Assembly: GCF_900635455.1 (NCBI RefSeq)
Contig: NZ_LR134116.1
Span: forward strand, 4,402,001-4,466,000
From: Yersinia intermedia
Lineage (GTDB): Bacteria > Pseudomonadota > Gammaproteobacteria > Enterobacterales > Enterobacteriaceae
Length of the DNA stretch: 64,000 bases
Reading direction: 5' to 3'
The translations under genes and the position numbers were made by a program. This document shows, one piece after another, positions 11,718-21,628 of the stretch. The notes beneath the pieces were generated by a model. That model saw only the letters and a program-made list of their open reading frames with translations. It searched no databases and had not been told where the DNA came from. The number at the start of each line of letters is the position of its first letter. Position 1 is the stretch's first letter.

Positions 11718-12998
11718 TCAGGCACTGATTAGCCTTGGCGTGATGAAAATCACTAACTCCCGCCGACTTTGTTGTTGGGTGTCTTGTTTGAACAGCGCTC
11801 CCAGCCAAGGGATATCGGCCAGTATGGGCACTTTATTAACTCCCTGGCTATTTTTTTGCTGGAAAATCCCCCCGAGCACAATAGTTTCCCCATCGTTTAC
11901 GGTTATTTGGGTTTTTATTTCCTGCTTATCTATTAATAATGCTTCACTATCCCCGCGTTTAATTGCCATTCCGGGCATATTCTGGCTGATTTTCAAGTTT
12001 AGGGTAATCTTGCCATTACGCAGTATTTTCGGTGTGACCTCCATCCCTAATACTGCCTCTTTAAATTCGATGGTTGGCCCCCCCTTTTTGCCGCGAGAAA
12101 CCGTATAAGGAATATCAGAACCTTGCTTGATACTGGCAGTTTGTTGATGGGATGTCACCAGCCGAGGGCTGGCAATAATATCAACCTGATTTTCTTGCTC
12201 CAGTGCGCTCAACTCAAGCTCCAGCAGACGTCCGCCAATACGGGCAACATTGAATCCAGCACTGAGTGCGCTATTGGGAAGGGGCAAATTAACATTAAAA
12301 TTATTCACTCTCAGCGAACGAGCTTGCTTTGCGTCATCCATCCCCCAACGCACACCAAGTTCCTGCAAATGTTCCCGACTCATGGTGACAATGTGCGCCG
12401 CTAACTGTACTTGCTGTAACGGTAAATCCATCTCTGCCAGCCAGTTTTTCAATAGTGCTAAAGACGCGGGAGTATCGCGAATGAGTAATGTATTAGTACG
12501 TTTATCTACCACTACACTACCCAGTGGTGATAACAGCCCGCCTTCGGGAAGCGTCAAACTGTCTGCAACTTGTTCGGCATCAGCATACTGCAAGGCGAGT
12601 GAGAAATTATTTAGGGGCTCAGGTGCATTTTTCTGTTCCGCTCGTTGCCGCCTTTCCTGCATCTCATGTTCGGTGAAAACCATCATCACCGACCCTTCGC
12701 GCTCAACTTTCAGACGGCCCATACGCAAAATAATCGCCAACGCCTGTTCCCAAGGGACATCCGCCAATCTCAGGCTGAGATTGCCCTCAACCCCGGCAGC
12801 AATCACTAAATTCAGTTGCTGGTAATCCGCCAGTGCCTGCAACACTACAGTTATCGGCGCATCGTGGAACTCGACGGTTACCGGCACTCCAGTTTTTGCG
12901 CTAAAGGCCCGACTGGTGAGTAATACCAGCAGCAACATCACCCCAGCACTTAGCGCTGGGGTAAACCCACTCCGAGTTTTCGTTGTAGAAACATTCAT
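11718..12998 (-). CDS. hofQ: Secretin HofQ (PilQ-like DNA-uptake outer-membrane channel)
   Basis: Outer-membrane secretin proposed to pass DNA or pili in the Hof/Com system; needed in E. coli for use of DNA as a nutrient. 426 residues. Signal peptide-like hydrophobic N-terminus (residues 15-33, ending AFSA). Then a STN/AMIN-type domain (VEFHDAPITVVLQALADYQ), secretin N-domain, and C-terminal secretin domain with VPILADIPWLGALFK followed by RRELVIFITPRLI. Last gene of hofMNOPQ. The reading frame is intact. Confidence 0.92.
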   Translation of the reverse strand: MNVSTTKTRSGFTPALSAGVMLLLVLLTSRAFSAKTGVPVTVEFHDAPITVVLQALADYQQLNLVIAAGVEGNLSLRLADVPWEQALAIILRMGRLKVEREGSVMMVFTEHEMQERRQRAEQKNAPEPLNNFSLALQYADAEQVADSLTLPEGGLLSPLGSVVVDKRTNTLLIRDTPASLALLKNWLAEMDLPLQQVQLAAHIVTMSREHLQELGVRWGMDDAKQARSLRVNNFNVNLPLPNSALSAGFNVARIGGRLLELELSALEQENQVDIIASPRLVTSHQQTASIKQGSDIPYTVSRGKKGGPTIEFKEAVLGMEVTPKILRNGKITLNLKISQNMPGMAIKRGDSEALLIDKQEIKTQITVNDGETIVLGGIFQQKNSQGVNKVPILADIPWLGALFKQDTQQQSRRELVIFITPRLISA

Positions 12999-13112
12999 CA
13001 GACTAATTCCTTTTATGTCCTGTGCATTTGAAACGGTAAGGGTGGGTAGCTTGTCTGGCTACCTTGCCACATTCTTTAGCGATGATAATGATGACCTACA
13101 GGGACTCGCGGC

Positions 13113-13472
13113 TCAGCGCATCGACAACACAGCTGGCTCGGCTGATCCAGAACAAAAACTATCTGGGTTTGTGTACTGTAGGCTCACCTGCCGCGAGCCA
13201 ATATGAGTAACTTGCCAGTCTGGCAACAACCGTGAGCCTACCACCAGCTTCTGCCAGCGGCCCTCAGGGCGCAGTATCCAACCAGAATAGTAATCCCCTG
13301 CCCTGATAACCCCTTGTAGCCGCCAATGGGTGAGTTTCTCCCGCTCGCCATCACAGGGTTGTGCTGATATGTCCTGAAAAGGATTGCGCCCTGTGGCTGC
13401 CAATAAGGGGGGCGCATAAACCACAGGTGCCAGTGATACGATTATCAGAGCGACTCCCTTTAGAAGTTCCAT
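13113..13472 (-). CDS. hofP: HofP, PilP-like lipid-free accessory protein
   Basis: 119 residues with a hydrophobic N-terminal signal-like segment (residues 1-25, ending LLAA). Assigned mainly by position between hofO and hofQ and by the GRNPFQD motif after the signal, typical of PilP/HofP proteins. A motif pattern LTHWRLQGVIRAGDYYSGWILRPEGRWQKL suits the PilP-type beta fold. Slightly shorter than E. coli HofP from memory. Likely periplasmic, linking the HofNO inner-membrane complex to the HofQ secretin. Confidence 0.8.
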   Translation of the reverse strand: MELLKGVALIIVSLAPVVYAPPLLAATGRNPFQDISAQPCDGEREKLTHWRLQGVIRAGDYYSGWILRPEGRWQKLVVGSRLLPDWQVTHIGSRQVSLQYTNPDSFCSGSAEPAVLSMR

Positions 13473-13490
13473 GCCACGCTCCCTTTGCTG

Positions 13491-14054
13491 CTACTCATTG
13501 ACGCCCCCGGCGAGATATTCTTTCAGGCTTAATTTCACCCTCAGCACAGAATTATCACTATTAATCTCAACTAGCTGGGCCTGAACAGGAGTAGGAATTT
13601 CAGATAGTTGACGAAATAAATGGAGCAATCCATAGAAATTGACCCGCAGAGTAGCGTGCCACTGTTGGTACCTTATTGAATCCACCGCCACCTCGCCAAC
13701 GGGCTCGGATTGCCGCTGCCAACGCATGACTTGCCCGCCAAACGGGGCAATCAATTCACCAGCCAAATGGGCGATTGAGCTATCAAGTGGCAACCATGAC
13801 GCCTCTTTTTCTTTCAATGCCATGATTTGCTGACGCAGCAGAGAAAGTGAGGGCAACGGTGCCAAAGCCGCCTGCTGGTGCCAAACCTGTTGCTGATGTT
13901 GAATAATTTTATGTGCAGTGAGCCTCTGCTGTTGCCATGCAGGGCGTAATAACATGCCATAAACCATGGCACTTAAAAGCCCCAGCAACCCCCACTGCCC
14001 GATCAAGAGCTGCCAACCTGGCCTATCCATCCAACGTTGCAACTGCTTATTCAT
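13491..14054 (-). CDS. hofO: HofO, PilO-like inner-membrane assembly protein
   Basis: 187 residues from ATG at 14052-14054, which overlaps the hofN stop by 8 bp; a longer in-frame start further upstream lies inside hofN and is rejected. One membrane segment near residues 17-38 (LLIGQWGLLGLLSAMVYGML), a coiled-coil-like Gln-rich stretch, then a periplasmic domain. Assigned by position in hofMNOPQ and by PilO-like layout. Confidence 0.8.
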   Translation of the reverse strand: MNKQLQRWMDRPGWQLLIGQWGLLGLLSAMVYGMLLRPAWQQQRLTAHKIIQHQQQVWHQQAALAPLPSLSLLRQQIMALKEKEASWLPLDSSIAHLAGELIAPFGGQVMRWQRQSEPVGEVAVDSIRYQQWHATLRVNFYGLLHLFRQLSEIPTPVQAQLVEINSDNSVLRVKLSLKEYLAGGVNE

Positions 14055-14592
14055 CACTATCTCTGTCCTGCCAGTCAGCCCAAACCGCAAAGCGAAAATT
14101 ACCGTCATCCTGCTGAACAATCTTTTGTAAGTGCACCTTTGTGAAGAGAGGCAGGCGGCCTAAACGCACTAAAAAGAGATTAATTGCCGCATAACTCTGG
14201 CTCATCACCTCAAAAACCACCTTATCACCTTGTGGTACCAGGCTGACCAACCAGCAACTATCGGGAATTTGCTGCGATAGTTGCTGCAATAACGTTGTAT
14301 ACCGGTGGGCGAGTTGGTGGGCTTGACGATAAATCTGAGCACGGTGTTCCCAATGCCGTAGTTGCGCCATTGCCTGTTGCACTTCTTGATGGTGCTGGCT
14401 TAAAGCAACTTGTTGCTGAGATAGTGCCGCCAGGCGGTTCTGCTGGCTGAGATTTACCGCCCTTGATTGCCGTTGTATTACAACCAATAGGATGATCAAA
14501 AACAGGCATTGGCATAACCCTATATTGCGCCAAAAACGGTAACGGGCTGATTGGCGCTCGGCACGCCATAATGAAAAATTAACTTGATACAT
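14047..14592 (-). CDS. hofN: HofN, PilN-like inner-membrane assembly protein
   Basis: 181 residues: short cytoplasmic start (MYQVNFSLWRAERQ, matching the PilN N-terminus that binds PilM), one membrane helix near residues 22-42 (FWRNIGLCQCLFLIILLVVI), a Gln/His-rich coiled coil, and a periplasmic fimbrial-assembly-type domain. Start ATG touches the hofM stop. Acts with HofM, HofO and HofP as the inner-membrane alignment complex. Confidence 0.85.
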   Translation of the reverse strand: MYQVNFSLWRAERQSARYRFWRNIGLCQCLFLIILLVVIQRQSRAVNLSQQNRLAALSQQQVALSQHHQEVQQAMAQLRHWEHRAQIYRQAHQLAHRYTTLLQQLSQQIPDSCWLVSLVPQGDKVVFEVMSQSYAAINLFLVRLGRLPLFTKVHLQKIVQQDDGNFRFAVWADWQDRDSDE

Positions 14593-15473
14593 CAGTAATC
14601 TGCCGGGCGTAATGCCAGCCCACCTGCCAGAATAAATGCAGCGGGGGATGGTGGCAGTGGGGGTTGATACTGGGCAAAAGCCGTAAAGGGTGACCAGCCA
14701 GTGGTATTTTCAGCAGATGCAACATCCGCAGCATTGCTGTAATACACCGTTATCGGTATTCCACGCTGCTCGGGGTAACGCGTCTGGAGTTGTTTCAGCA
14801 GTGCTGGCAATGGATTAAATGTAGTCGGCGGTTGGCCTGGTGTTACATCATCTGAGTCAGCCGCTACCACACCAAAATCAAATGGCATGTCTGCGGATGA
14901 CACCCACAGCCACTCATTCGCCAAACGATGAACCAACCAATATGGCCCCGATAACCCTGCCGCTGCCGCCATATAACGCAGTGCGCAAGGGGTTATATCA
15001 ATCATATGAGGGGACAAGCCAGCTTGATGTAAGCACGCCTGCCATTGTTCGACTTCTGACTGACGGGCAGCCGTGATGACTAACTCACTACTGGATGCCG
15101 TTGCGTTACGATAATCGAGGGCTAAAGCCTGACTGCCGAGCGGAAATACCTTACTTGCGGTGGCGTTGATAAAGCCCTCACGCTCTGGTTCACGCAAACG
15201 CCGGTCCGGTGTAGGAATAGTGTGTTGCAATATGCGCTGTGCGGGCAATGCAATACGTAATGAAATATGTCTTGGTAATTGTTTACGCAATAATTTGAGT
15301 TTGTCGCTAACTATATCTGGCTGTTGTAAAATACCTTCCCGCAAAACGCCTGAAGGTAAGGTTTGATGCCACCAGTAGCGCAGTTGCCAGCCATAGCGGC
15401 GTCTGACAACAGCCAAGACGCGTATAGCATCTATTTGAATATCTAGCCCAACCTGCCAATATTGTGAGTACAT
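14592..15473 (-). CDS. hofM: HofM, PilM-like actin-fold ATPase
   Basis: 293 residues from ATG at 15471-15473 (MYSQYWQVGLDIQ); a 15-residue in-frame extension is rejected because the PilM family starts close to the xVGLDI motif. Cytoplasmic FtsA/PilM-like protein expected to bind the HofN N-terminus. First gene of hofMNOPQ and divergent from mrcA across 119 bp. Confidence 0.85.
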   Translation of the reverse strand: MYSQYWQVGLDIQIDAIRVLAVVRRRYGWQLRYWWHQTLPSGVLREGILQQPDIVSDKLKLLRKQLPRHISLRIALPAQRILQHTIPTPDRRLREPEREGFINATASKVFPLGSQALALDYRNATASSSELVITAARQSEVEQWQACLHQAGLSPHMIDITPCALRYMAAAAGLSGPYWLVHRLANEWLWVSSADMPFDFGVVAADSDDVTPGQPPTTFNPLPALLKQLQTRYPEQRGIPITVYYSNAADVASAENTTGWSPFTAFAQYQPPLPPSPAAFILAGGLALRPADY

Positions 15474-15592
15474 CTTTGTCGACCTCCATGTCGAGAGACA
15501 ATAAAAGAACGTATCCATGTTACGGGCTTGCCTTTATACTACGGCGCGGTTGTTTATAAACTGCCCAATTGACATTGAATGGGAAATCTCAG

Positions 15593-18148
15593 GTGAAGTT
15601 CGTAAAGTATTTTTTGATCCTTACAGTGTGTTGCATTTTACTGGGAGCAGCCTCGATATTTGGCCTGTACAAATATATTGAGCCGCAGCTACCCGATGTT
15701 GCCACGCTGAAAGATGTCCGGCTGCAAACACCTATGTTGGTGTATAGCGCCGAAGGCGAATTGATCGCTCAATACGGTGAAAAACGCCGTATCCCGTTGA
15801 CATTAAAACAGATTCCACCAGAAATGGTGCATGCGTTTATTGCTACAGAAGATAGTCGATTCTATGAGCATCATGGTGTGGACCCCGTTGGGATCCTACG
15901 TGCTGCCTCAATTGCTATGGTTTCTGGGCGTGCCTCACAAGGGGCAAGTACCATTACCCAGCAATTAGCTCGAAACTTCTTCTTAAGCCCGGAACGGACT
16001 TTGATACGTAAAATCAAGGAAGCCTTTCTGGCAATTCGCATCGAACAGTTACTGACCAAAGATGAAATCCTTGAGCTTTATCTAAACAAGATTTATCTCG
16101 GCTACCGTGCCTATGGTGTCGGCGCAGCGGCACAGGTCTATTTCGGCAAAGAGGTTAATGAATTGACCCTCAGCCAGATGGCGATGATTGCCGGTTTGCC
16201 AAAAGCCCCTTCCACTTTCAACCCGCTCTATTCACATGACCGAGCGGTGGCGCGCCGTAACGTCGTGCTGTCACGAATGCTGGATGAAAAGTACATCACT
16301 CAAGCGCAATACGATCAGGCGCGCAGTGAAGAGCTGGTTGCCAACTACCATGCACCGCAAATCTCCTTCTCAGCACCTTATCTGTCAGAAATGGTGCGTC
16401 AGGAGATGATTAAGCGTTATGGTGAGAATGCCTATACCGACGGCTACCAGGTCTATACCACCATTACCAGAAAGCTCCAGTTGGCGGCAGTCGACTCATT
16501 ACGTGCCAATGTGCTGGCGTATGATATGCGCCATGGTTATCGAGGCCCGTCCAATGTGTTGTGGAAAGTGGGCGAAAGTGCCTGGGGCCGCGAGCAAATT
16601 ATTGATTCGCTAAAAACCTTACCGGTCTATGGCCCACTGCTGCCAGCGGTGGTGACCGAAGCCAATGCGGCGCAAGCAACGGCACTGTTGGCAGATGGCA
16701 GCAACGTGACCTTGCCAATGGCCGGCATGCGTTGGGCGCGTCCGTTTAAATCAGATAACGCTCAAGGGCCGACGCCAAAACAAGTCACCGATGTGGTGCA
16801 GCCTGGTCAGCAAATTTGGGTGAGAAAAGTAGAGGATAATTGGTGGCTGGCACAGGTGCCGGACGTCAACTCAGCCTTGGTTTCTATCGATCCAAACAAC
16901 GGTGCGATTAAGGCGCTGGTTGGCGGTTTTGACTTTAACCAAAGTAAATTTAACCGCGCTACGCAGGCACTACGTCAGGTCGGTTCGAATATCAAACCCT
17001 TCCTGTATACTGCGGCAATGGATAAAGGTCTGACGCTGGCGACCATCCTCAACGATCTGCCAATTACACGCTGGGATGCGGGTGCAGGCACCGATTGGCG
17101 GCCAAAAAACTCACCACCGACTTACGATGGCCCAATTCGTTTGCGTCAAGGTTTAGGTCAGTCGAAGAACGTGGTGATGGTGCGGGCAATGCGTGCCATG
17201 GGTGTGGATTACGCAGCTGAATACCTGCAACGCTTTGGTTTCCCGGCACAGAATATTGTGCACTCAGAATCCCTGGCATTAGGTTCCGCCTCCTTTACGC
17301 CATTGCAGTTAGTCCGAGGTTACGCTGTGTTGGCAAACGGTGGCTATCTGGTCGATCCGTATTTCATCACCAAGATAACTGATGATGTCGGCAATGTGCT
17401 GTTCGAAGAGAAACCAAAGATTGTCTGTGAAGAGTGTAACTTACCGGTTATTTACGGTGACACTCAACGTTCAGTGGTGCTGTCTGACGATAACATCGAA
17501 AACGTCGCCACCTCGCAGAGCAATAGCGCCAGTAATGTACCTATGCCTGAGTTAGAACAAGTGACGCCAGCACAGGCCAAGCTCAACAGTGACCAACAAT
17601 ACGCACCACATGTGATAAGCACGCCGTTGGCCTTCTTGATTCGTGATGCGTTGAACTCAAACATCTTCGGGGAACCGGGCTGGATGGGTACCGGCTGGCG
17701 CGCTGGGCGTGACCTGAAACGCAAGGATATCGGTGGTAAAACCGGTACCACCAACAACTCGAAAGATGCCTGGTTCTCTGGCTACGGCCCGGATACCGTG
17801 ACCTCTGTTTGGATTGGCTTCGATGACCATCGCCGCGACTTAGGCCGTAGCTCCGCATCGGGGGCAATATCAGATCAGATCGCGGGTGCGGAAGGTGGGG
17901 CGAAAAGTGCGCAACCTGCATGGGATGACTTTATGAAAGCCGCCCTTGAAGGCTTACCGGAAAAACCTGTCTCTCCACCGCCAGGTATTGTCAGTGTAGT
18001 GATTGATAAACAGACCGGTAAGTTATCCAGTGGCGGGCCAGGCAGCCGCTCAGAGTACTTTATCGAGGGGACACAACCCACTGAGTTCTCAGTACATGAA
18101 GCGGGTACCACCCTGATGGATAACGGGCAGACTCATGAGTTGTTCTAA
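15593..18148 (+). CDS. mrcA: Penicillin-binding protein 1A
   Basis: Bifunctional class A PBP: glycosyltransferase and transpeptidase that build peptidoglycan in the periplasm. 851 residues from a GTG start at 15593 (MKFVKYFLIL), the start used by E. coli mrcA; a TTG eight codons earlier is unlikely. N-terminal membrane anchor at about 7-27; GT51 domain with ATEDSRF (catalytic Glu86); an OB-fold insertion; transpeptidase motifs SxxK (Ser465-Lys468), SxN (Ser524-Lys-Asn526) and KTG (716-718). Divergent from hofM, as in E. coli. Confidence 0.96.
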   Translation: MKFVKYFLILTVCCILLGAASIFGLYKYIEPQLPDVATLKDVRLQTPMLVYSAEGELIAQYGEKRRIPLTLKQIPPEMVHAFIATEDSRFYEHHGVDPVGILRAASIAMVSGRASQGASTITQQLARNFFLSPERTLIRKIKEAFLAIRIEQLLTKDEILELYLNKIYLGYRAYGVGAAAQVYFGKEVNELTLSQMAMIAGLPKAPSTFNPLYSHDRAVARRNVVLSRMLDEKYITQAQYDQARSEELVANYHAPQISFSAPYLSEMVRQEMIKRYGENAYTDGYQVYTTITRKLQLAAVDSLRANVLAYDMRHGYRGPSNVLWKVGESAWGREQIIDSLKTLPVYGPLLPAVVTEANAAQATALLADGSNVTLPMAGMRWARPFKSDNAQGPTPKQVTDVVQPGQQIWVRKVEDNWWLAQVPDVNSALVSIDPNNGAIKALVGGFDFNQSKFNRATQALRQVGSNIKPFLYTAAMDKGLTLATILNDLPITRWDAGAGTDWRPKNSPPTYDGPIRLRQGLGQSKNVVMVRAMRAMGVDYAAEYLQRFGFPAQNIVHSESLALGSASFTPLQLVRGYAVLANGGYLVDPYFITKITDDVGNVLFEEKPKIVCEECNLPVIYGDTQRSVVLSDDNIENVATSQSNSASNVPMPELEQVTPAQAKLNSDQQYAPHVISTPLAFLIRDALNSNIFGEPGWMGTGWRAGRDLKRKDIGGKTGTTNNSKDAWFSGYGPDTVTSVWIGFDDHRRDLGRSSASGAISDQIAGAEGGAKSAQPAWDDFMKAALEGLPEKPVSPPPGIVSVVIDKQTGKLSSGGPGSRSEYFIEGTQPTEFSVHEAGTTLMDNGQTHELF

Positions 18149-18208
18149 CTTAATTGTTCTGATGGAATGGTTCTGTCAGCGCTAATTGCCTGAGTATCAA
18201 GGCAATAT

Positions 18209-18245
18209 AAAAGCCGGGAGCGCGTAACAGAGCCCCGGCTTTTTT
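18209..18245. terminator. Terminator between mrcA and nudE
   Basis: AAAAGCCGGG (18209-18218) pairs with CCCGGCTTTT (18234-18243) around a 15-base loop, with T-run after and A-run before, so it can end both convergent genes. Confidence 0.85.
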
Positions 18246-18256
18246 ATGTTTGAAAA

Positions 18257-18802
18257 TTACTTATTAAGAAATGCCTGAGCCAGAAAAAGGGCACTAACAT
18301 TACGGGCCTCATTGAAGCCCGGCTCATCCAGCAGTGCCATCATATTGGCGATCGGCCAGCGCACTTGTGGCAAAGGTTCCGGCTCATCGCCCTCCAGACT
18401 TTGTGGATAGAGGTTATGGGCAATAACGATATTCATTTTGCTAGAGAAATAGGACGGAGCCATTGTCAGCTTAGTGAGATAATCAAAGCGTTTAGCACCA
18501 AAGCCAACCTCTTCCATCAGCTCACGATTTGCCGCCTCCAACACACCCTCGCCCGGATCAATCAGCCCCTTGGGGAAGCCCAACTCATACTCTTCAATAC
18601 CCACGGCATATTCGCGAATCAGCAAAAGGTCATCACCAATAATCGGCACGATCATAACCGCTTCACGATTTGATGGCCGCATTCGTTCATAAACCCGTTG
18701 CACGCCATTGCTGAACTCCAGATCCACCGCTTCAACGGTAAACAAGCGGGAGTGGGCAACCGTTTCTATTTTAAGAATTTTAGGTTTTTGCAGGTGTTTC
18801 AT
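18257..18802 (-). CDS. nudE: ADP compounds hydrolase NudE (Nudix)
   Basis: Hydrolyses ADP-ribose, NADH, Ap3A and similar ADP-linked compounds. 181 residues. The Nudix box is complete: GLIDPGEGVLEAANRELMEE followed by VGF. The C-terminal EGDEPEPLPQVRWP is characteristic of NudE. Convergent with mrcA and divergent from igaA, as in E. coli. Confidence 0.95.
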   Translation of the reverse strand: MKHLQKPKILKIETVAHSRLFTVEAVDLEFSNGVQRVYERMRPSNREAVMIVPIIGDDLLLIREYAVGIEEYELGFPKGLIDPGEGVLEAANRELMEEVGFGAKRFDYLTKLTMAPSYFSSKMNIVIAHNLYPQSLEGDEPEPLPQVRWPIANMMALLDEPGFNEARNVSALFLAQAFLNK

Positions 18803-19304
18803 GATAGCCCCAATTTAAATACTCACCGCCTATCGAACTCTCTCAGGATAACCCGCGCTATTTTATGGTTACTTAGTAAACCACTTTTTACCGATAACGA
18901 TTAACCCAACGCTTTATACTGAAATTTATTAGAACTTGATCACATTGTGCGTTAGTGAGAACCTTTATCGCAATCTCAGTTAGATATAATTTACCTGTTT
19001 TTAACATGGCGTCGAGTTTAGTCAAGATTCAACCGGTTAAATTTCAGCCTATTTCAGTACAGAACACGTTAAAATTTGTGTTTGAAAATAGGATTATGCT
19101 GATATTACCGATGTTTTAGCCTTGCTATGCTTATCAGTCTACGGGCAGTTTAAGAGCACTTGCATTAGGTTTTTTGATGAATAATAGCGTGTAAAATGCT
19201 AATTCACTGAATGACTCTGTTATATGCCTTGGTACTGTTTTAACGCATAATATGCATTCTTTCATAGAGCTGACGTGAGTCAGAAGCGCTCGGATGGGGA
19301 TGGG
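18803..19304. other. Divergent nudE-igaA spacer
   Basis: About 500 bp, AT-rich, with no gene I can support. It must carry the divergent promoters of nudE and igaA. No convincing -35/-10 pair, operator or RNA gene was recognised. Confidence 0.5.
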
Positions 19305-21452
19305 ATGAGCACAATGGTCTTAATATTGGCCTTACTGTTGACCAGTCTGATCGCGGTAGGGTTATTATGGTGGTTCCGATTCCGCCGCCCCGCCCCCGTA
19401 ACTGCAACACTGCCGTTCGCTAAACCCATCTATCGTAAACTTACCCCAGAAGAACGGGTTAATATTGAGAATTATTTACTCGGTCAGCGAGAGAAGCTCG
19501 GATTCAAAGCTCAATCAACTTTCGACACCCGTACACTGACGAACAACAATCTTGTGCCCGCAAAGCTGGCTCTGACGCCACAAAGCGAAAATGTTTATTC
19601 GGTTACCCGCGCTATCACCCGTTACGGCGTGGCGAGTGACGAACCCAATAAATGGCGTTATTACCTTGATTCTATTGAGATTCACCTCCCCTCTTCGTGG
19701 GAGCAATATATTGCTCAAGATAATGACGTAGAACTCATCCAAACTCAGACCATTCCTTTAGTGATTTCCCTCAATGGGCATACGCTTAAAAATCACCAAG
19801 CTGAGAATAGCTACCAACCGATTTTGCCTTCCACTGCGCAAAATGCATCAATCCGCAAAGCAGACAGCGAACATATAGAGCTGTTGAATATCCGCAAAGA
19901 AACACCGGAAGAATATGCCCTGCATGGCGCAAATGGCTTAAAAGAAGCCGCCGCGATTTGTCTGGCGTTATTATTGCTGTTTTTCGCCTTGATCGGCCCG
20001 GCGGTCATACTGCCCTGGCTGATTATTGTGGCAATAACGTTAACCGGTTGGGCATGCTGGAATATGTTCCGCCCGTTGTCTGAAAAAGATTTGCGTGAAG
20101 TCCATTGCTTGAGTGGCACACCAAAGCGCTGGGGGCTGTTTGGCGAATCGAACCAAGGGCAGATGAATAACATCTCGCTGGGGATTGTCGATCTGATTTA
20201 TCCGGCCCATTGGGGGCCTTATTTTGCTCATGATCTGGGTAAAAAGACCAACATTGATATCTACCTTAATCGTCAGGTTGTGCGCCAGGGGCCTTTTTTA
20301 TCCCTGCATGACGAAATGAAACATTTCCCCTTACAGCGCTGGGGGAAAAACCTGACGCTTATCGCCGGTTCACTGCTAATAATGGTGTTATTGCTAATCT
20401 ATGTGCCGCTCGGCTTGCCATTGAAATTGAGCATTGCCTGGTTGCAAGGCGCACAAAGTCAGCAAGTTACCAGTGTTGAAGCCTTGGAAAAAATGCCGCT
20501 ACACATTGGCGATATGCTGAAAGCTCAGGGTACCGGTATGTGTTATGTCCCGCCGAATACTCAAAACCCGCATAGTTTTGTTTTTACACCATTTGATTGT
20601 TCTGGGATCTATTGGAATAACGCGGCACCATTGCCACAACCTGAGTCTGACACCATTGAGAAAGCCGCCGCACTGGTGGCTACAGTTAATCAGCAGTTAC
20701 ATCCGCAAGGTATTGATGTCAACGTCAACCCACAGTTGGCCACTGCCATCGAGAAGTCTGGCATGATTTTACTGGATAACTTTGCCGATATCGTCTTAAA
20801 AACACAGGCATTATGTGGTGGAGATAACGACTGTGTCCGCCTGAAGAATGCCTTGGTTAATTTAGGTAATGCAAAGAATTGGTCGGGGCTGGTTAAACGC
20901 GCACAATCTGGCACATTGAAAGGCATGAATGTGCTGCTGCGCCCAGTCAGTGCCGATGCCCTGGAAAGTCTGGTGAAAACCGCTACCTCATCATTTGTTT
21001 ATCGTGAGACGCATTTGGCAACCGAAGCGTTAAACAGCCCGCCTCCGGGGGGGTTCTTGATAACCAGTGATGAAGGTAAGCAGTTAGTAAATCACCCCGC
21101 TCCTGCCGTGCCACTGTTTGATTACAGCGCACTGGAGCAGTGGCGCGAATTACAACGGCTCTCTGGGTTGCTACTTAATACCCCGTTTAAGGCCGAAGGT
21201 ATCATTACCAATATCACCATTGATGCCAATGGCACGCGGCATATTGCGCTACACAGTGAGCCGGATATCGTCACACTGGGCCGTTATCTGGGTACCAGCT
21301 TATTGCTGCTGGTACTGATTGCTTGTCTGGTCGTGAATACCTCTTTATTAATTCAACGGATACTAAAAAACCGTAGCCGGATGGATAATATTCAACGCTA
21401 TTATGATAATTGCTTTAACCAAACCCTCACTCCAACGCCTTTCCTGCGTTAG
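19305..21452 (+). CDS. igaA: Intracellular growth attenuator IgaA (Rcs inhibitor)
   Basis: Inner-membrane repressor of the Rcs envelope-stress phosphorelay; essential in several enterobacteria because unrestrained Rcs signalling is lethal. 715 residues from ATG at 19305 (MSTMVLILALLL), preceded by GGGGATGGG; an in-frame GTG 30 bases upstream is less likely. Membrane segments: N-terminal (residues 3-22), a pair near 225-260, one near 345-370 and one near the C-terminus (about 660-685), with a large periplasmic domain between the last two that in E. coli contacts RcsF. Gene is intact. Confidence 0.94.
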   Translation: MSTMVLILALLLTSLIAVGLLWWFRFRRPAPVTATLPFAKPIYRKLTPEERVNIENYLLGQREKLGFKAQSTFDTRTLTNNNLVPAKLALTPQSENVYSVTRAITRYGVASDEPNKWRYYLDSIEIHLPSSWEQYIAQDNDVELIQTQTIPLVISLNGHTLKNHQAENSYQPILPSTAQNASIRKADSEHIELLNIRKETPEEYALHGANGLKEAAAICLALLLLFFALIGPAVILPWLIIVAITLTGWACWNMFRPLSEKDLREVHCLSGTPKRWGLFGESNQGQMNNISLGIVDLIYPAHWGPYFAHDLGKKTNIDIYLNRQVVRQGPFLSLHDEMKHFPLQRWGKNLTLIAGSLLIMVLLLIYVPLGLPLKLSIAWLQGAQSQQVTSVEALEKMPLHIGDMLKAQGTGMCYVPPNTQNPHSFVFTPFDCSGIYWNNAAPLPQPESDTIEKAAALVATVNQQLHPQGIDVNVNPQLATAIEKSGMILLDNFADIVLKTQALCGGDNDCVRLKNALVNLGNAKNWSGLVKRAQSGTLKGMNVLLRPVSADALESLVKTATSSFVYRETHLATEALNSPPPGGFLITSDEGKQLVNHPAPAVPLFDYSALEQWRELQRLSGLLLNTPFKAEGIITNITIDANGTRHIALHSEPDIVTLGRYLGTSLLLLVLIACLVVNTSLLIQRILKNRSRMDNIQRYYDNCFNQTLTPTPFLR

Positions 21453-21628
21453 CTTTCTTTCAGCCATATCATTCATCGCTGGCTAGCCCTGTAACTTTGA
21501 TATGCTAGGCTAGCTTTATCTGTGGTTGTTTTGGGACACCGCCCCTGATTGGCCGCCTGTATTTGTTGTAATCCGTATTATTTGGTAGCAACACTTTTGG
21601 TTAAAAATAATGTGATTGTGGAGCCGCT

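Noticed and set aside
12250..12825. 191-codon plus-strand frame opposite hofQ
   Set aside because: It is antisense to an intact secretin gene, has Ser/Cys/Arg-rich composition and no recognisable motif.
13113..13472. Suspicion that hofP was a truncated pseudogene
   Set aside because: It has an intact signal segment and the GRNPFQD motif, and the frame is open; a modest length difference alone is not enough.
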